From: Bradyrhizobium guangdongense
GTDB taxonomy: Bacteria > Pseudomonadota > Alphaproteobacteria > Rhizobiales > Xanthobacteraceae
Length of the DNA: 64,000 bases
NCBI RefSeq assembly: GCF_004114975.1
Contig: NZ_CP030051.1
Location: forward strand, 806,001 to 870,000
Direction of reading: 5' to 3'
The notes under the pieces were generated by a model. It was not told where the DNA came from and searched no databases. It worked only from the letters and a program-made list of their open reading frames with translations. The stretch's first letter is position 1. Each line of letters opens with the position of its first letter. Position numbers and translations under genes: made by a program. Positions 16,494 to 24,804 of this stretch are shown one piece after another.

Positions 16494-16655
16494 CCTTCTC
16501 CCCTTGTGGGAGAAGGTGGCGCGAAGCGCCGGATGAGGGGTTCTATCTCCGAGCAAATCTCTTGCGGTTGAGTTCGCTGAGAGAATCCCTCACCCGAGTG
16601 AGCCTGTGTCGACCAACTGAGCTGCCCTCTCCCCCGAGCGGCGGGGGCACAGCAA
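16494..16655. repeat. bipartite hairpin repeat, copy 1
   Basis: The left hairpin CCTTCTCCCC TTGT GGGAGAAGG (16494-16516) is followed by GGCGCGAAGCGCC, then GGATGAGGGG, a spacer, CCCTCACCCG, and a right hairpin CCCTCTCCCCC...GGGGGCA. The same layout occurs at 24604, 29585 and 52960. It sits between the convergent binding-protein and ATP-grasp genes and could terminate both. Confidence 0.65.
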
Positions 16656-16671
16656 TGCAGACCGCTCTTCG

Positions 16672-17475
16672 CTAGGCCGGTTTGCCGAACACCCGGTCCA
16701 GCGCGGCATCATACGTCGCCTGCACCAGCTCCGGATGCAGCTTGCCCAGCGTCTCCATCATCACGCCGGAATTGATTTCCAGCACTTTCCAAACACCCTC
16801 GACGCGGACCACGTCGATCGACGCGAAGGTGATGCCGATGGCGCTCGCGGCGTCGACCGCGAGCTTCACGCAGGCTGCGCGATCCTCGCCATCCTCCAGC
16901 AGCAGCGGCTTTGCGCCGGTCTCGAGATTGTGCCGCCAATCCGAGCCGCGCTGCTTGCTGTAGACGATGCGAGGGACGTCATCGAGCAGGATCACCCGGA
17001 TCTCGTCCTGGATCGCGACATAAGGCGAGATCACGAGCCCGGTACTCATCGAGAAGGCCTCCCCGGTCGCGTGATCGAGCTCCGACCCGGTCGTCACCTT
17101 GAACACGGAGCGGCCCGACGTTCCCTCATTGGGTTTCACCACCACGCCTTGCGGATTGTCACCAAGCAGGGCGTGCATCGCCTCTCGCCCAGCGGGCCCG
17201 GCGACGTGCGCCCCAAGTTTCGGGTTGAGGAAGAGATGGTGGGGAATGCAGGGCACGCCCGCCATCTCCAGCACCTCCGCGGTTGCCGACTTGTCGTTGG
17301 CGAGCCGGTGCGCGATCGCACTGTTCAGCCCGATGTCGTAGCCGAAGGCGAAGCGGCTGATCTCCCTCCTGCGCATCCTTATCAGCCAGCTGCCGGCGCG
17401 CACGTCCACCGAGATGTCATGACGTGCACAATAGTGCCGTATCGCCGTTACGAAGATCCGTTCACGCGGGGGCAT
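16672..17475 (-). CDS. ATP-grasp domain protein (RimK-like)
   Basis: 267 aa. Features of the ATP-grasp fold are visible: the substrate-loop region IAHRLANDKSATAEVLEMAGVP, the glycine-rich ATP lid PQGVVVKPNEGTSGRSVFKV (about residues 108-127), a DEIRVILLDDVPRIVYSK strand and the metal-binding end SIDVVRVEGVWKVLEINSGVMME (Glu and Asn ligands). It should ligate a carboxylate to an amine using ATP, like RimK, cyanophycin-synthetase or glutathione-synthetase relatives. The substrate is unknown and no biosynthetic partner genes lie beside it. Confidence 0.82.
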   Translation of the reverse strand: MPPRERIFVTAIRHYCARHDISVDVRAGSWLIRMRRREISRFAFGYDIGLNSAIAHRLANDKSATAEVLEMAGVPCIPHHLFLNPKLGAHVAGPAGREAMHALLGDNPQGVVVKPNEGTSGRSVFKVTTGSELDHATGEAFSMSTGLVISPYVAIQDEIRVILLDDVPRIVYSKQRGSDWRHNLETGAKPLLLEDGEDRAACVKLAVDAASAIGITFASIDVVRVEGVWKVLEINSGVMMETLGKLHPELVQATYDAALDRVFGKPA

Positions 17476-17823
17476 TGTCGAACCATTTTGCCGGATCGCC
17501 GACGAACGTGTCGCGGCCTTGCGACATCCTTAATGACTTTTTCGCGAGGGCCGACGGAAATTAAGTGCTGTTCCATCAGCGATTTGAGCAAAGAAATTGC
17601 CGCAATGCGGCATGGAAGAGAAAAACGTTAATTCTTTAGTGATTTCAAGCCGAAATGCGCCTTTGATCGGCGTCAATTGCATGCCGTTTCAGGTTGATTA
17701 TTGGTCTCAATGGCGTAGATCACACACGCGAAATCCTCCGCCACGGCAATGGTGTCCGCCCCCGTTTTCTGGGCCGGGCAAGTTTTTGCCCTAAAACCGC
17801 AGACATTCGGAATATCGAAAATC
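17476..17823. other. 348-bp AT-richer intergenic region, promoters of ATP-grasp gene and fpr
   Basis: There is no convincing coding frame. The stretch is less GC-rich than its surroundings and should hold the divergent promoters. A small perfect hairpin GGGCAA-GTTT-TTGCCC at 17776-17791, flanked by GTTTT and AAAAC, lies 33 bp before the fpr start and would fall in its leader. No known riboswitch is recognised. Confidence 0.5.
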
Positions 17824-18597
17824 ATGAGCGCGTTTTACCGAGAGAAGGTCCTTTCCGTCCAGCATTGGACGGACACGTTGTTCAGCTTCCGCGCCACGCG
17901 CGATACCGGCTTCCGCTTCCAGAACGGCCAGTTCGCCATGATTGGCCTCGAGGTCGACGGCCGTCCGTTGCTGCGTGCCTACAGCATGGCGAGCGCCAAC
18001 CACGAGGAAGAGCTCGAGTTCTTCTCGATCAAGGTTCAGGACGGCCCGCTCACCTCGCGTTTGCAGAAGATCAAGGAAGGCGACACCATTCTGGTCGGCC
18101 GCAAGGCGACCGGTACGCTGATCACCGACAATCTGCTTCCCGGCAAGCGGCTGATGCTACTGTCCACCGGCACCGGCCTTGCGCCCTTTGCGAGCCTGAT
18201 CAAGGACCCCGAGGTTTACGACCAGTTCGAGAGCATCGTTCTGGTGCACGGCTGCCGCCAGGTCTCCGAGCTCGCCTATGGCGAGAAGCTGGTCGCGAAT
18301 CTGCGCGAGGACGAGCTGTTCGGCGAGCTGCTTGCTGACAAGCTGGTGTACTATCCGACCGTGACCCGCGAGCCGTTCAAGAACCGCGGCCGCATCACCG
18401 ACCTCATCAACTCCGAGCAGATCTTCAACGACATCGGCCAAGGCCCGCTCGACATCGCAACCGACCGCATCATGATGTGCGGCAGCCCGGCGATGCTCGA
18501 AGAGCTCAAGGTGATGTTCGAGAGCCGTGACTTCGTCGAGGGCTCGGGCAACAAGCCCGGCCATTTCGTGATCGAGAAGGCCTTCGTCGAGCGGTAA
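17824..18597 (+). CDS. fpr: ferredoxin--NADP reductase
   Basis: 257 aa, the size of the bacterial subclass-I Fpr. The FAD-binding barrel has LLRAYSMASANHEEELEFFSIKVQDGPLTSRL (RxYS motif, about residues 50-82). The NADP domain has LLSTGTGLAPFASLIKDPEVYDQFESIVLVHGCR and CGSPAMLEEL. The C-terminus ends in the short tail VIEKAFVER typical of the group. It transfers electrons between NADPH and ferredoxin or flavodoxin in the cytoplasm. The start at 17824 gives the family's MSAFYREKVLSVQHWTDTLF opening; the frame is open upstream without similarity. It is monocistronic with its own long leader. Confidence 0.93.
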   Translation: MSAFYREKVLSVQHWTDTLFSFRATRDTGFRFQNGQFAMIGLEVDGRPLLRAYSMASANHEEELEFFSIKVQDGPLTSRLQKIKEGDTILVGRKATGTLITDNLLPGKRLMLLSTGTGLAPFASLIKDPEVYDQFESIVLVHGCRQVSELAYGEKLVANLREDELFGELLADKLVYYPTVTREPFKNRGRITDLINSEQIFNDIGQGPLDIATDRIMMCGSPAMLEELKVMFESRDFVEGSGNKPGHFVIEKAFVER

Positions 18598-18909
18598 GCG
18601 CCACGCGCTCGTGCCCCGGACGCAGCGCTGCGCCTTTTCGGCGGTGCGCTGCAGAGCCGGGGCCCATCTAACTTTCCGTACGGTGTTGCATTCTGGGTCC
18701 CCGGGTCTGCGCCGACGCTTGCCCGGGACACGGCTGCTCAGCTTGCCGCCGCTTGCAAGCTAACCTCCTACCGCCCCTGCTGCACTGCAGCAGCCCTATC
18801 CTCTCGGCGGATTGATCTGCGGCCGCCGAATTCGCTAGCCTGAAACAAGGACCGCGTCATATCCGTATGACAGGCGCAGGCGTATCGTACCGCCTGTGCT
18901 GGCGAGAGG
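18598..18909. repeat. intergenic region with a dispersed palindrome (core 18611-18733)
   Basis: This 312-bp stretch between fpr and the glutamate-synthase-domain gene has no gene. Its left half holds GTGCCCCGGACGCAGCGC with a partner GCGCTGCAGAGCCGGGGCCC (18611-18664), and then GGGTCCCCGGGTCTGCGC...TTGCCCGGGACACG (18695-18733). This looks like a Bradyrhizobium-type 'CCCCGGACGCAGCGC' repeat and could end fpr transcription. The right half, roughly 18780-18909, should contain the next promoter. Confidence 0.5.
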
Positions 18910-20607
18910 ATGGCAATCGTGGCCGACGACAACAAGACGCAGGAATCTCCAAAACGGCTGCCGCTCGCGGAAGAGGGGATTGCCGAAATCCTGCTGCTTC
19001 CCTTCTCGCCGCGCTTCATCGTCCTGACGATCTGCGCGGTCGTCACTGCGCTGCTGGTCGGCATCGGCATCGCCGACCGCAAGATCTTCGACATCCTGCT
19101 GGTCCCGATCCTGATCTTCGGCGCCCTGACGCTGCTCGGCGTCCGCGATCTCATGCAGAAGAGCCATGCGGTGCTGCGCAACTACCCGATATTGGCGCAT
19201 ATCCGCTTCCTGCTCGAAGAGATCCGTCCGGAGATGCGGCAGTATTTCTTCGAGAGCGAGAAGGACGGCATGCCGTTCTCGCGCGACACCCGCGCGGTGG
19301 TCTATCAGCGCGCCAAGATGCAGCTCGACAAGCGTCCGTTCGGCACCCAGGAGGACGTCTATCGCGAGGGCTACGAGTGGATGCATCACTCGGTGTCGCC
19401 CAAGGCGCATGCCGAGGAGAAGTTTCGCGTCACCATCGGCGGGCCGGACTGCGAAAAACCCTATTCGGCCTCGGTGTTCAATATCTCGGCGATGAGTTTT
19501 GGCGCGCTCAGCCCGAACGCGGTGCGCGCGCTCAATGCCGGTGCGAAAAAGGGCGGCTTCGCCCATGACACGGGCGAGGGCGGCTTCAGCCCCTATCACG
19601 CCGAGATGGGCGGCGACATCATCTGGGAGATCGGCTCCGGCTATTTCGGCTGCCGCCATCTCGATGGCACGTTCGATCCTGAGGCATTCGCGCGCGTTGC
19701 GAGCCAGGACCAGATCAAGATGGTCGAGCTCAAGATCAGCCAGGGCGCGAAGCCCGGCCATGGCGGCGTGCTGCCGGCGGCGAAAGTTTCCGAGGAGATC
19801 TCCAAGATCCGGGGCGTCTCGATGGGCGAGGATTGCATCTCGCCGGCCTCGCACCGCGCCTTCTCCACGCCTGTTGGCATGATGCAGTTCATCGCGGAAA
19901 TGCGAAAGCTCTCCGGCGGCAAGCCGGCCGGCTTCAAGCTCTGCATCGGCCATCCATGGGAGTTTCTGGCGATCTGCAAGGCGATGCTTCAGACCGGCAT
20001 CTATCCCGACTTCATCGTCGTCGACGGCAACGAGGGGGGTACCGGTGCCGCACCGCTGGAGTTCATGGATCATCTGGGCATGCCGATGCGCGAGGGCGTC
20101 AATTTCGTCCACAACGCGCTGGTCGGCATCAACGCGCGTGGCCGCATCAAGATCGGTGCCTCCGGCAAGATCGCGACCGCCTTCGACATGGCCCGTGCAA
20201 TGGCGATCGGCGCCGACTACTGCAATTCAGCGCGCGGATTCATGTTCTCGCTCGGCTGCATCCAGTCGCTGAGTTGCCATACCGACCGCTGTCCGACCGG
20301 GGTCGCGACGCAGGACCCGACCCGGGCACGCGCGCTCTACGTGCCGCTCAAGATCGACAGGGTGCACAACTATCACCACGCCACGCTGCACTCGCTGACC
20401 GAGTTGATCGCCGCGGCGGGCCTGGAGCATCCTCAGGAGCTGCGCCCGATCCACTTCACCCAGCGCACCTCGACGACCGACGTAAAATCCTTTGCCCAGC
20501 TCTATCCGGCGCTACGCCCGGGCGAGCTGCTTGAAGGCACCGAGGACCCGCGGTTTCGCGACGCCTGGCGGATGGCGCGGGCGGAGACGTTCCAGCCGGC
20601 GCTATGA
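18910..20607 (+). CDS. membrane-anchored FMN-binding glutamate synthase domain protein
   Basis: 565 aa. Two hydrophobic segments at about residues 34-52 and 60-77 anchor the N-terminus. The rest is a Glu_synthase (PF01645-like) TIM barrel: FNISAMSFGALSPNAVRALNAGA, GEGGFSPYH, KISQGAKPGHGGVLPAAKV, DGNEGGTGAAPLEFMDHLG and the Fe-S/FMN region CIQSLSCHTDRCPTGVATQDP. The glutaminase and C-terminal NADPH parts of true GltB are absent, so it is not a complete glutamate synthase. Its electron donor and substrate are unknown; similar stand-alone proteins are widespread in proteobacteria. Confidence 0.85.
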   Translation: MAIVADDNKTQESPKRLPLAEEGIAEILLLPFSPRFIVLTICAVVTALLVGIGIADRKIFDILLVPILIFGALTLLGVRDLMQKSHAVLRNYPILAHIRFLLEEIRPEMRQYFFESEKDGMPFSRDTRAVVYQRAKMQLDKRPFGTQEDVYREGYEWMHHSVSPKAHAEEKFRVTIGGPDCEKPYSASVFNISAMSFGALSPNAVRALNAGAKKGGFAHDTGEGGFSPYHAEMGGDIIWEIGSGYFGCRHLDGTFDPEAFARVASQDQIKMVELKISQGAKPGHGGVLPAAKVSEEISKIRGVSMGEDCISPASHRAFSTPVGMMQFIAEMRKLSGGKPAGFKLCIGHPWEFLAICKAMLQTGIYPDFIVVDGNEGGTGAAPLEFMDHLGMPMREGVNFVHNALVGINARGRIKIGASGKIATAFDMARAMAIGADYCNSARGFMFSLGCIQSLSCHTDRCPTGVATQDPTRARALYVPLKIDRVHNYHHATLHSLTELIAAAGLEHPQELRPIHFTQRTSTTDVKSFAQLYPALRPGELLEGTEDPRFRDAWRMARAETFQPAL

Positions 20608-20685
20608 ATGCCCGTGTTGCATAAATTCATCGCGAGCGGGGTTGGCGCTTAAGGTTTAGTTCAACTTTGGGTGTAGATTACGCCC

Positions 20686-20925
20686 ATGGACGAGCGGCGC
20701 AACAAACCCAGGCATCGCGTACTGAAAGCCGGAACCATCGAGTTCGGCGGCGGCGCGATCGATTGCACGGTCCGCAATTTCTCCGACACCGGCGCGGCGC
20801 TCGACGTTACCAGTCCGGTCGGGATTCCCGAGCAATTCACCCTCGCCATCAAAGCCGACGGGGCGCATCTTGCCTGCACGGTGGTGTGGCGCAAAGAGAA
20901 GCGGATCGGGGTCCGGTTCGGCTAA
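20686..20925 (+). CDS. PilZ-domain c-di-GMP receptor protein
   Basis: 79 aa single-domain protein. It keeps both c-di-GMP motifs of PilZ: RxxxR (Arg5-Asn-Lys-Pro-Arg9) and the D/NxSxxG motif as NFSDTG (about 37-42). The domain ends normally with VVWRKEKRIGVRFG. It should bind cyclic di-GMP in the cytoplasm and act on an unknown partner. It lies alone, 17 bp from the end of the convergent CorC/HlyC-type gene. Confidence 0.9.
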   Translation: MDERRNKPRHRVLKAGTIEFGGGAIDCTVRNFSDTGAALDVTSPVGIPEQFTLAIKADGAHLACTVVWRKEKRIGVRFG

Positions 20926-20941
20926 ACGGGGCTGGGCTCGC

Positions 20942-22240
20942 TCATCCCGTCTCGACCTCCCCCAGCCGGGTCGCCAAAATCTTGTCGATCCTGCGGCCGT
21001 CGAGATCGATCACCTCGATATGCCAGCCGCCGAAGTCGAAGGCGTCGCCGACATCGGGCAGCGCGTTGAACTGCTGCAGCACGAGGCCCGCCACCGTGTT
21101 GTAGCGGTGATGCGGCGGCAGCTCGATGCCGAGCAATTCGCCGAACTCGTCGACCGGCATCCAGCCGGAGACGAGCAGAGAGTCGTCCGCGCGCTTCACA
21201 TAGGCCGGCTCCGGCGGGCCTTCCTCGGAATGGAAGGCGCCGACGATCGACTCCAGGATATCGGCGGCCGTCACCACGCCCTCGAAGCCGCCATATTCGT
21301 CATGGACGAGGCCGATATGCACCGGCGCTGCCTTCAGGATCGCGAGCACGTCGCGCGCATCCGCGGAGGCGGGGATGATCGGCGCCTCGCGCACCAGCGC
21401 GCGCAAATCGGGCGTGCGCTCGCGCATATAGGCGACGAGTAGATCCTTGGCCTGCAGTACGCCGATCGGCTTGTCGCGATCGCCGTCGCAAACCGGAAAG
21501 CGCGAATGCGGGCTCTTCGCGATCAGCGCCTGGATCGCTTCCCGGTCGTCGTTCAAATCGACCTCGTCGACATCGGTGCGCGGCGTCATCACGGCGCCGA
21601 CCGGGCGGTCACCGAGCCGCATCACGCCGGCGATCATCTCCTTCTCACCGGGCTCGAGGACGCCGGCGCTCTCGGCCTCGTTGACCAGATGATGGATCTC
21701 GTCCTCCGACACTTTGTCCTCGGCTCTGCCGCCACGACCGAGCAACGTGAGGATCAGCTTGCCGGAGACGTCGAGCAGAAACACCAGCGGCAACGAAACC
21801 CGCGCCAGCACATGCATCGCGGGCGCGACCTTGACCGCAATGCTCTCAGGGTCGCGCAGCGCCACCTGTTTCGGCACCAGCTCGCCGACGATCAGGGTCG
21901 CATAGGTGATGATGGTGACGACGATGCCGACGCCGACGATGTCGGCAATGCCGGCGGACAGGCCGAGCTCGGCCAGCCATTGCGTCAGCCGCTGCCCCAG
22001 TGTGGCGCCGGAGAATGCGCCCGAGAGCACGCCGACCAGCGTGATGCCGATCTGCACCGTCGAGAGGAATTTGCCGGGATCCGCGGCCAATGTCAGCGCG
22101 CGCTCGGCGCCGCGCACGCCCTTGGCGGCAAGCAGCGACAGCCGCGCCGGACGCGACGAGACCACGGCCAGCTCGGACATGGACAACAGGCCGTTGATGA
22201 CGATCAGGACGACGACGATGATCAGTTCGACGGAGAGCAT
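20942..22240 (-). CDS. CNNM/CBS-domain membrane protein (HlyC/CorC family)
   Basis: 432 aa from the ATG at 22240, which gives the usual start MLSVELIIVVVLIVINGLLSMSELAVVSSR; the frame extends upstream without similarity. The N-terminal DUF21/CNNM domain (about 1-190) has four membrane segments. A CBS pair (about 205-330) includes MTPRTDVDEVDLND and HIGLVHDEYGGFEGVVTAADILESIVG. The C-terminal CorC_HlyC domain (about 345-430) includes SLLVSGWMPVDEF. Family members are implicated in Mg2+/Co2+ efflux or tolerance. The gene is convergent with the PilZ gene. Confidence 0.9.
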   Translation of the reverse strand: MLSVELIIVVVLIVINGLLSMSELAVVSSRPARLSLLAAKGVRGAERALTLAADPGKFLSTVQIGITLVGVLSGAFSGATLGQRLTQWLAELGLSAGIADIVGVGIVVTIITYATLIVGELVPKQVALRDPESIAVKVAPAMHVLARVSLPLVFLLDVSGKLILTLLGRGGRAEDKVSEDEIHHLVNEAESAGVLEPGEKEMIAGVMRLGDRPVGAVMTPRTDVDEVDLNDDREAIQALIAKSPHSRFPVCDGDRDKPIGVLQAKDLLVAYMRERTPDLRALVREAPIIPASADARDVLAILKAAPVHIGLVHDEYGGFEGVVTAADILESIVGAFHSEEGPPEPAYVKRADDSLLVSGWMPVDEFGELLGIELPPHHRYNTVAGLVLQQFNALPDVGDAFDFGGWHIEVIDLDGRRIDKILATRLGEVETG

Positions 22241-22486
22241 GGATTTCCAAGGTAAGCGAGTGTGGCTGCGGATCGCAGCACACGCATTGATATAGGTATT
22301 CTGCGAGGAAATGCCGGGAATCCTGTCGCATTCGCCACCGCGACGGAACCTCAACGATGCCAGCGTCCGGCCGGCCCCGCGACGACCTGACACTCCGCGG
22401 AACTACGGATTGTTGCTTAACGGGCTCTTAGTGGCCGCCAGTTAGGTTTTCCCACAATTTGTACAAGTCTATTCGGGGACCTGAGG

Positions 22487-24562
22487 ATGCGGATCGGGAA
22501 GCTCTTTGCACTGTCGATGCTGACGGTGACGGTTTTTGCAGTCGTCCTCGGCGCCGAGGCGCTGATACCGCAGGCGCGTATCTTCACCGGCCGCTCCGAC
22601 GCGATCAAGCGGGTCGATGCGTTCGGCGCCATCCTGATGGTCAGCCAGCAGGTCGCCGGCCTTCGCGCGCCCTACATCTCTCCGATCTTTCAGGAGGGAG
22701 TTGCGACGCAGGCTCAGACCGATGCTGCGACGAAGGCCGCGAAAGCGGCCGAAGCCTCGTTCGAGAGCGCAAGGCGCGTCCTCATGGTGCTGGATGACGG
22801 CGGAGCGATGGCCGAAAATCTCGACCGTGCCGCGCGGCGGCTGAAGGACATCACCACGGCTGCGGATCGCGCGATGAGCGTTCCTCTCGCGACGCGCGAT
22901 ACCGCTGTGATCAAGGGCTTCCTGCCCGGCGTGGCCGAGGTCATCGCCGACATCGAGCCGATCATGAACCGGCTGGAGGGGAGGGTCGTCAATGCCGATT
23001 CCTCGCTGGCGGCGCTGTTGAGCCTGGCGCGAACGGTGCAGGATCTCCGCGTCTCTGCCGGCAGCCGCGCGGCGACGTTGTCACCGGCGCTGAGCGCACG
23101 TCGTCCGCTCATGCCGGCCGAATTCTCGCTGATGGACCGCATGCAAGGCCGTGTGGAGGCTGATCGCGAACGCATCGAGGCCGGCATCGATCAGCTCGGC
23201 AATCCGTCCCGCATTGCCACGGCGTTCAAGGCGGCGACGGAGTCCTACTTCGGAAAAGCCGCGCCCGTGGTCGACAAGGAGATGCCCGCTGCGCGCGCCG
23301 ATGGCAAGTACGACGTCACCGCCGATGAGCTGGCGATCGTGATCGTGCCCGCCATCCAGATGTTCTACGGCGTGCGCGACGCGGCGCTGGCGGAAGCGGC
23401 CGAGCGCGCCTCGGCCGCGCGCGATGGCGCGCTGGCGATGCTCGCCCTCGCGGGTGTTGCCGTGCTGGCCCTGCTCGGCACGCTCGGCGGCGTGACCATG
23501 ATGCTGCGCCGCCGGGTGGTGACGCCGCTGGCAAGGCTTGCGGATGTGATCGGTGCGCTTGCCGCCGGACAGCATGACGTCGAGATTCCGGCGACGGGCC
23601 GCGACGACGAGATCGGCCAGGTCGCGGGTTCGTTGCAGCATTTCAAGGACTCGCTCCTCGCCCAGAAGTCCGCCGATGCGGCGGCTGCGATCGAAGCCGA
23701 GGCGAAGCTCAAGCGCAGCAAGCGCATGGACCAGATCGCCCGCGATTTCGAGGCCATGATCGGCGACGTCATCAACACCGTCTCGTCGGCCTCGTCGGAG
23801 CTGGAGGCCTCGGCGGGAACGCTGACGAGCGCCGCCGATCAATCGGAGAAGGTCACCGCGACCGTCGCGGCCGCCTCCGAACAGGCGTCCACCAACGTGC
23901 AGACTGTTGCCGCGGCGGCGGAGGAGATGGCGTCCTCGGTCGACGAGATCAGCCGGCAGGTGCAGGATTCCGCGCGCATTGCCGGCGAAGCGGTGCAGCA
24001 GGCCGGACGGACCAACGATCATGTCGGCGAGCTCGCCAAGGCCGCGGGGCGGATCGGGGACGTCGTCGAGCTCATCAGCCAGATCGCGGGCCAGACCAAT
24101 CTTCTGGCCCTCAACGCCACGATCGAAGCTGCGCGCGCCGGCGAGGCCGGCCGCGGCTTTGCCGTCGTCGCCTCCGAGGTCAAGGCGCTGGCCGAGCAGA
24201 CCGCCAAGGCGACCGGCGAGATCAGCCAGCAGATCACGGGTATCCAGAGCGCGACGGAGGATTCCGTCGGCGCCATCAAGGCGATCGGCGATACCATCAC
24301 GCGCATGTCGGAGATCGCCGCCGCAATCGCCTCGGCGGTCGAGGAGCAGGGCGCGGCCACGCGGGAGATTTCCCGCAACGTGCAGCAGGCCGCGCGCGGC
24401 ACGCAGCAGGTTTCCGCCAGCATCGTCGACGTGCAGCGCGGCGCGAGCCAGACCGGATCGGCTTCCGCCAACGTGCTGGCCTCGGCCAAATCGCTGTCGG
24501 GCGAGAGCACCCGTCTCAAGGCCGAAGTCGGCAAATTCCTGGACGCGATCCGCGCGGCGTAA
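22487..24562 (+). CDS. methyl-accepting chemotaxis protein
   Basis: 691 aa. Membrane segment 1 is at about residues 5-25. A large helical periplasmic sensor (about 30-305) is followed by membrane segment 2 at about 308-335, a HAMP domain (about 336-390), then the signalling domain with the near-invariant hairpin tip [36 protein letters not shown]. It senses an unknown ligand and signals to CheA/CheW. No che genes are nearby, so it is a scattered receptor. The C-terminus ends KFLDAIRAA, with no CheR-docking pentapeptide. A bipartite hairpin repeat follows the stop. Confidence 0.93.
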   Translation: MRIGKLFALSMLTVTVFAVVLGAEALIPQARIFTGRSDAIKRVDAFGAILMVSQQVAGLRAPYISPIFQEGVATQAQTDAATKAAKAAEASFESARRVLMVLDDGGAMAENLDRAARRLKDITTAADRAMSVPLATRDTAVIKGFLPGVAEVIADIEPIMNRLEGRVVNADSSLAALLSLARTVQDLRVSAGSRAATLSPALSARRPLMPAEFSLMDRMQGRVEADRERIEAGIDQLGNPSRIATAFKAATESYFGKAAPVVDKEMPAARADGKYDVTADELAIVIVPAIQMFYGVRDAALAEAAERASAARDGALAMLALAGVAVLALLGTLGGVTMMLRRRVVTPLARLADVIGALAAGQHDVEIPATGRDDEIGQVAGSLQHFKDSLLAQKSADAAAAIEAEAKLKRSKRMDQIARDFEAMIGDVINTVSSASSELEASAGTLTSAADQSEKVTATVAAASEQASTNVQTVAAAAEEMASSVDEISRQVQDSARIAGEAVQQAGRTNDHVGELAKAAGRIGDVVELISQIAGQTNLLALNATIEAARAGEAGRGFAVVASEVKALAEQTAKATGEISQQITGIQSATEDSVGAIKAIGDTITRMSEIAAAIASAVEEQGAATREISRNVQQAARGTQQVSASIVDVQRGASQTGSASANVLASAKSLSGESTRLKAEVGKFLDAIRAA

Positions 24563-24603
24563 GTCGCACAGTAAGCTGGCTCGATGCGAGCCAAGGAGAA
24601 GAA

Positions 24604-24760
24604 CACCTCTCCCGGAGGGAGAGGTCGGATCGCATCGTGAGATGCGATCCGGGTGAGGGGTTACGGTCTCAGTCAATGCTGCGGCCGCTCACCCGGATTG
24701 CACTGGACGATGCTCCGCATCGCCAGACGCAATCCGACCTCTCCCCGATGGGGAGAGGTG
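24604..24760. repeat. bipartite hairpin repeat, copy 2
   Basis: The left hairpin CACCTCTCCC GGA GGGAGAGGT is followed by CGGATCGCATC GTGA GATGCGATCCG and GGGTGAGGGGTTAC. The spacer leads to CTCACCCGGATTGC, then GCAATCCGACCTCTCCCC GAT GGGGAGAGGTG. The two halves are inverted copies of one another. It lies between the convergent chemoreceptor and porin genes. Confidence 0.7.
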
Positions 24761-24804
24761 AAGCAAGCCGACCACGATTCAGATTCGCCGCGCCCGAACG
24801 TCGC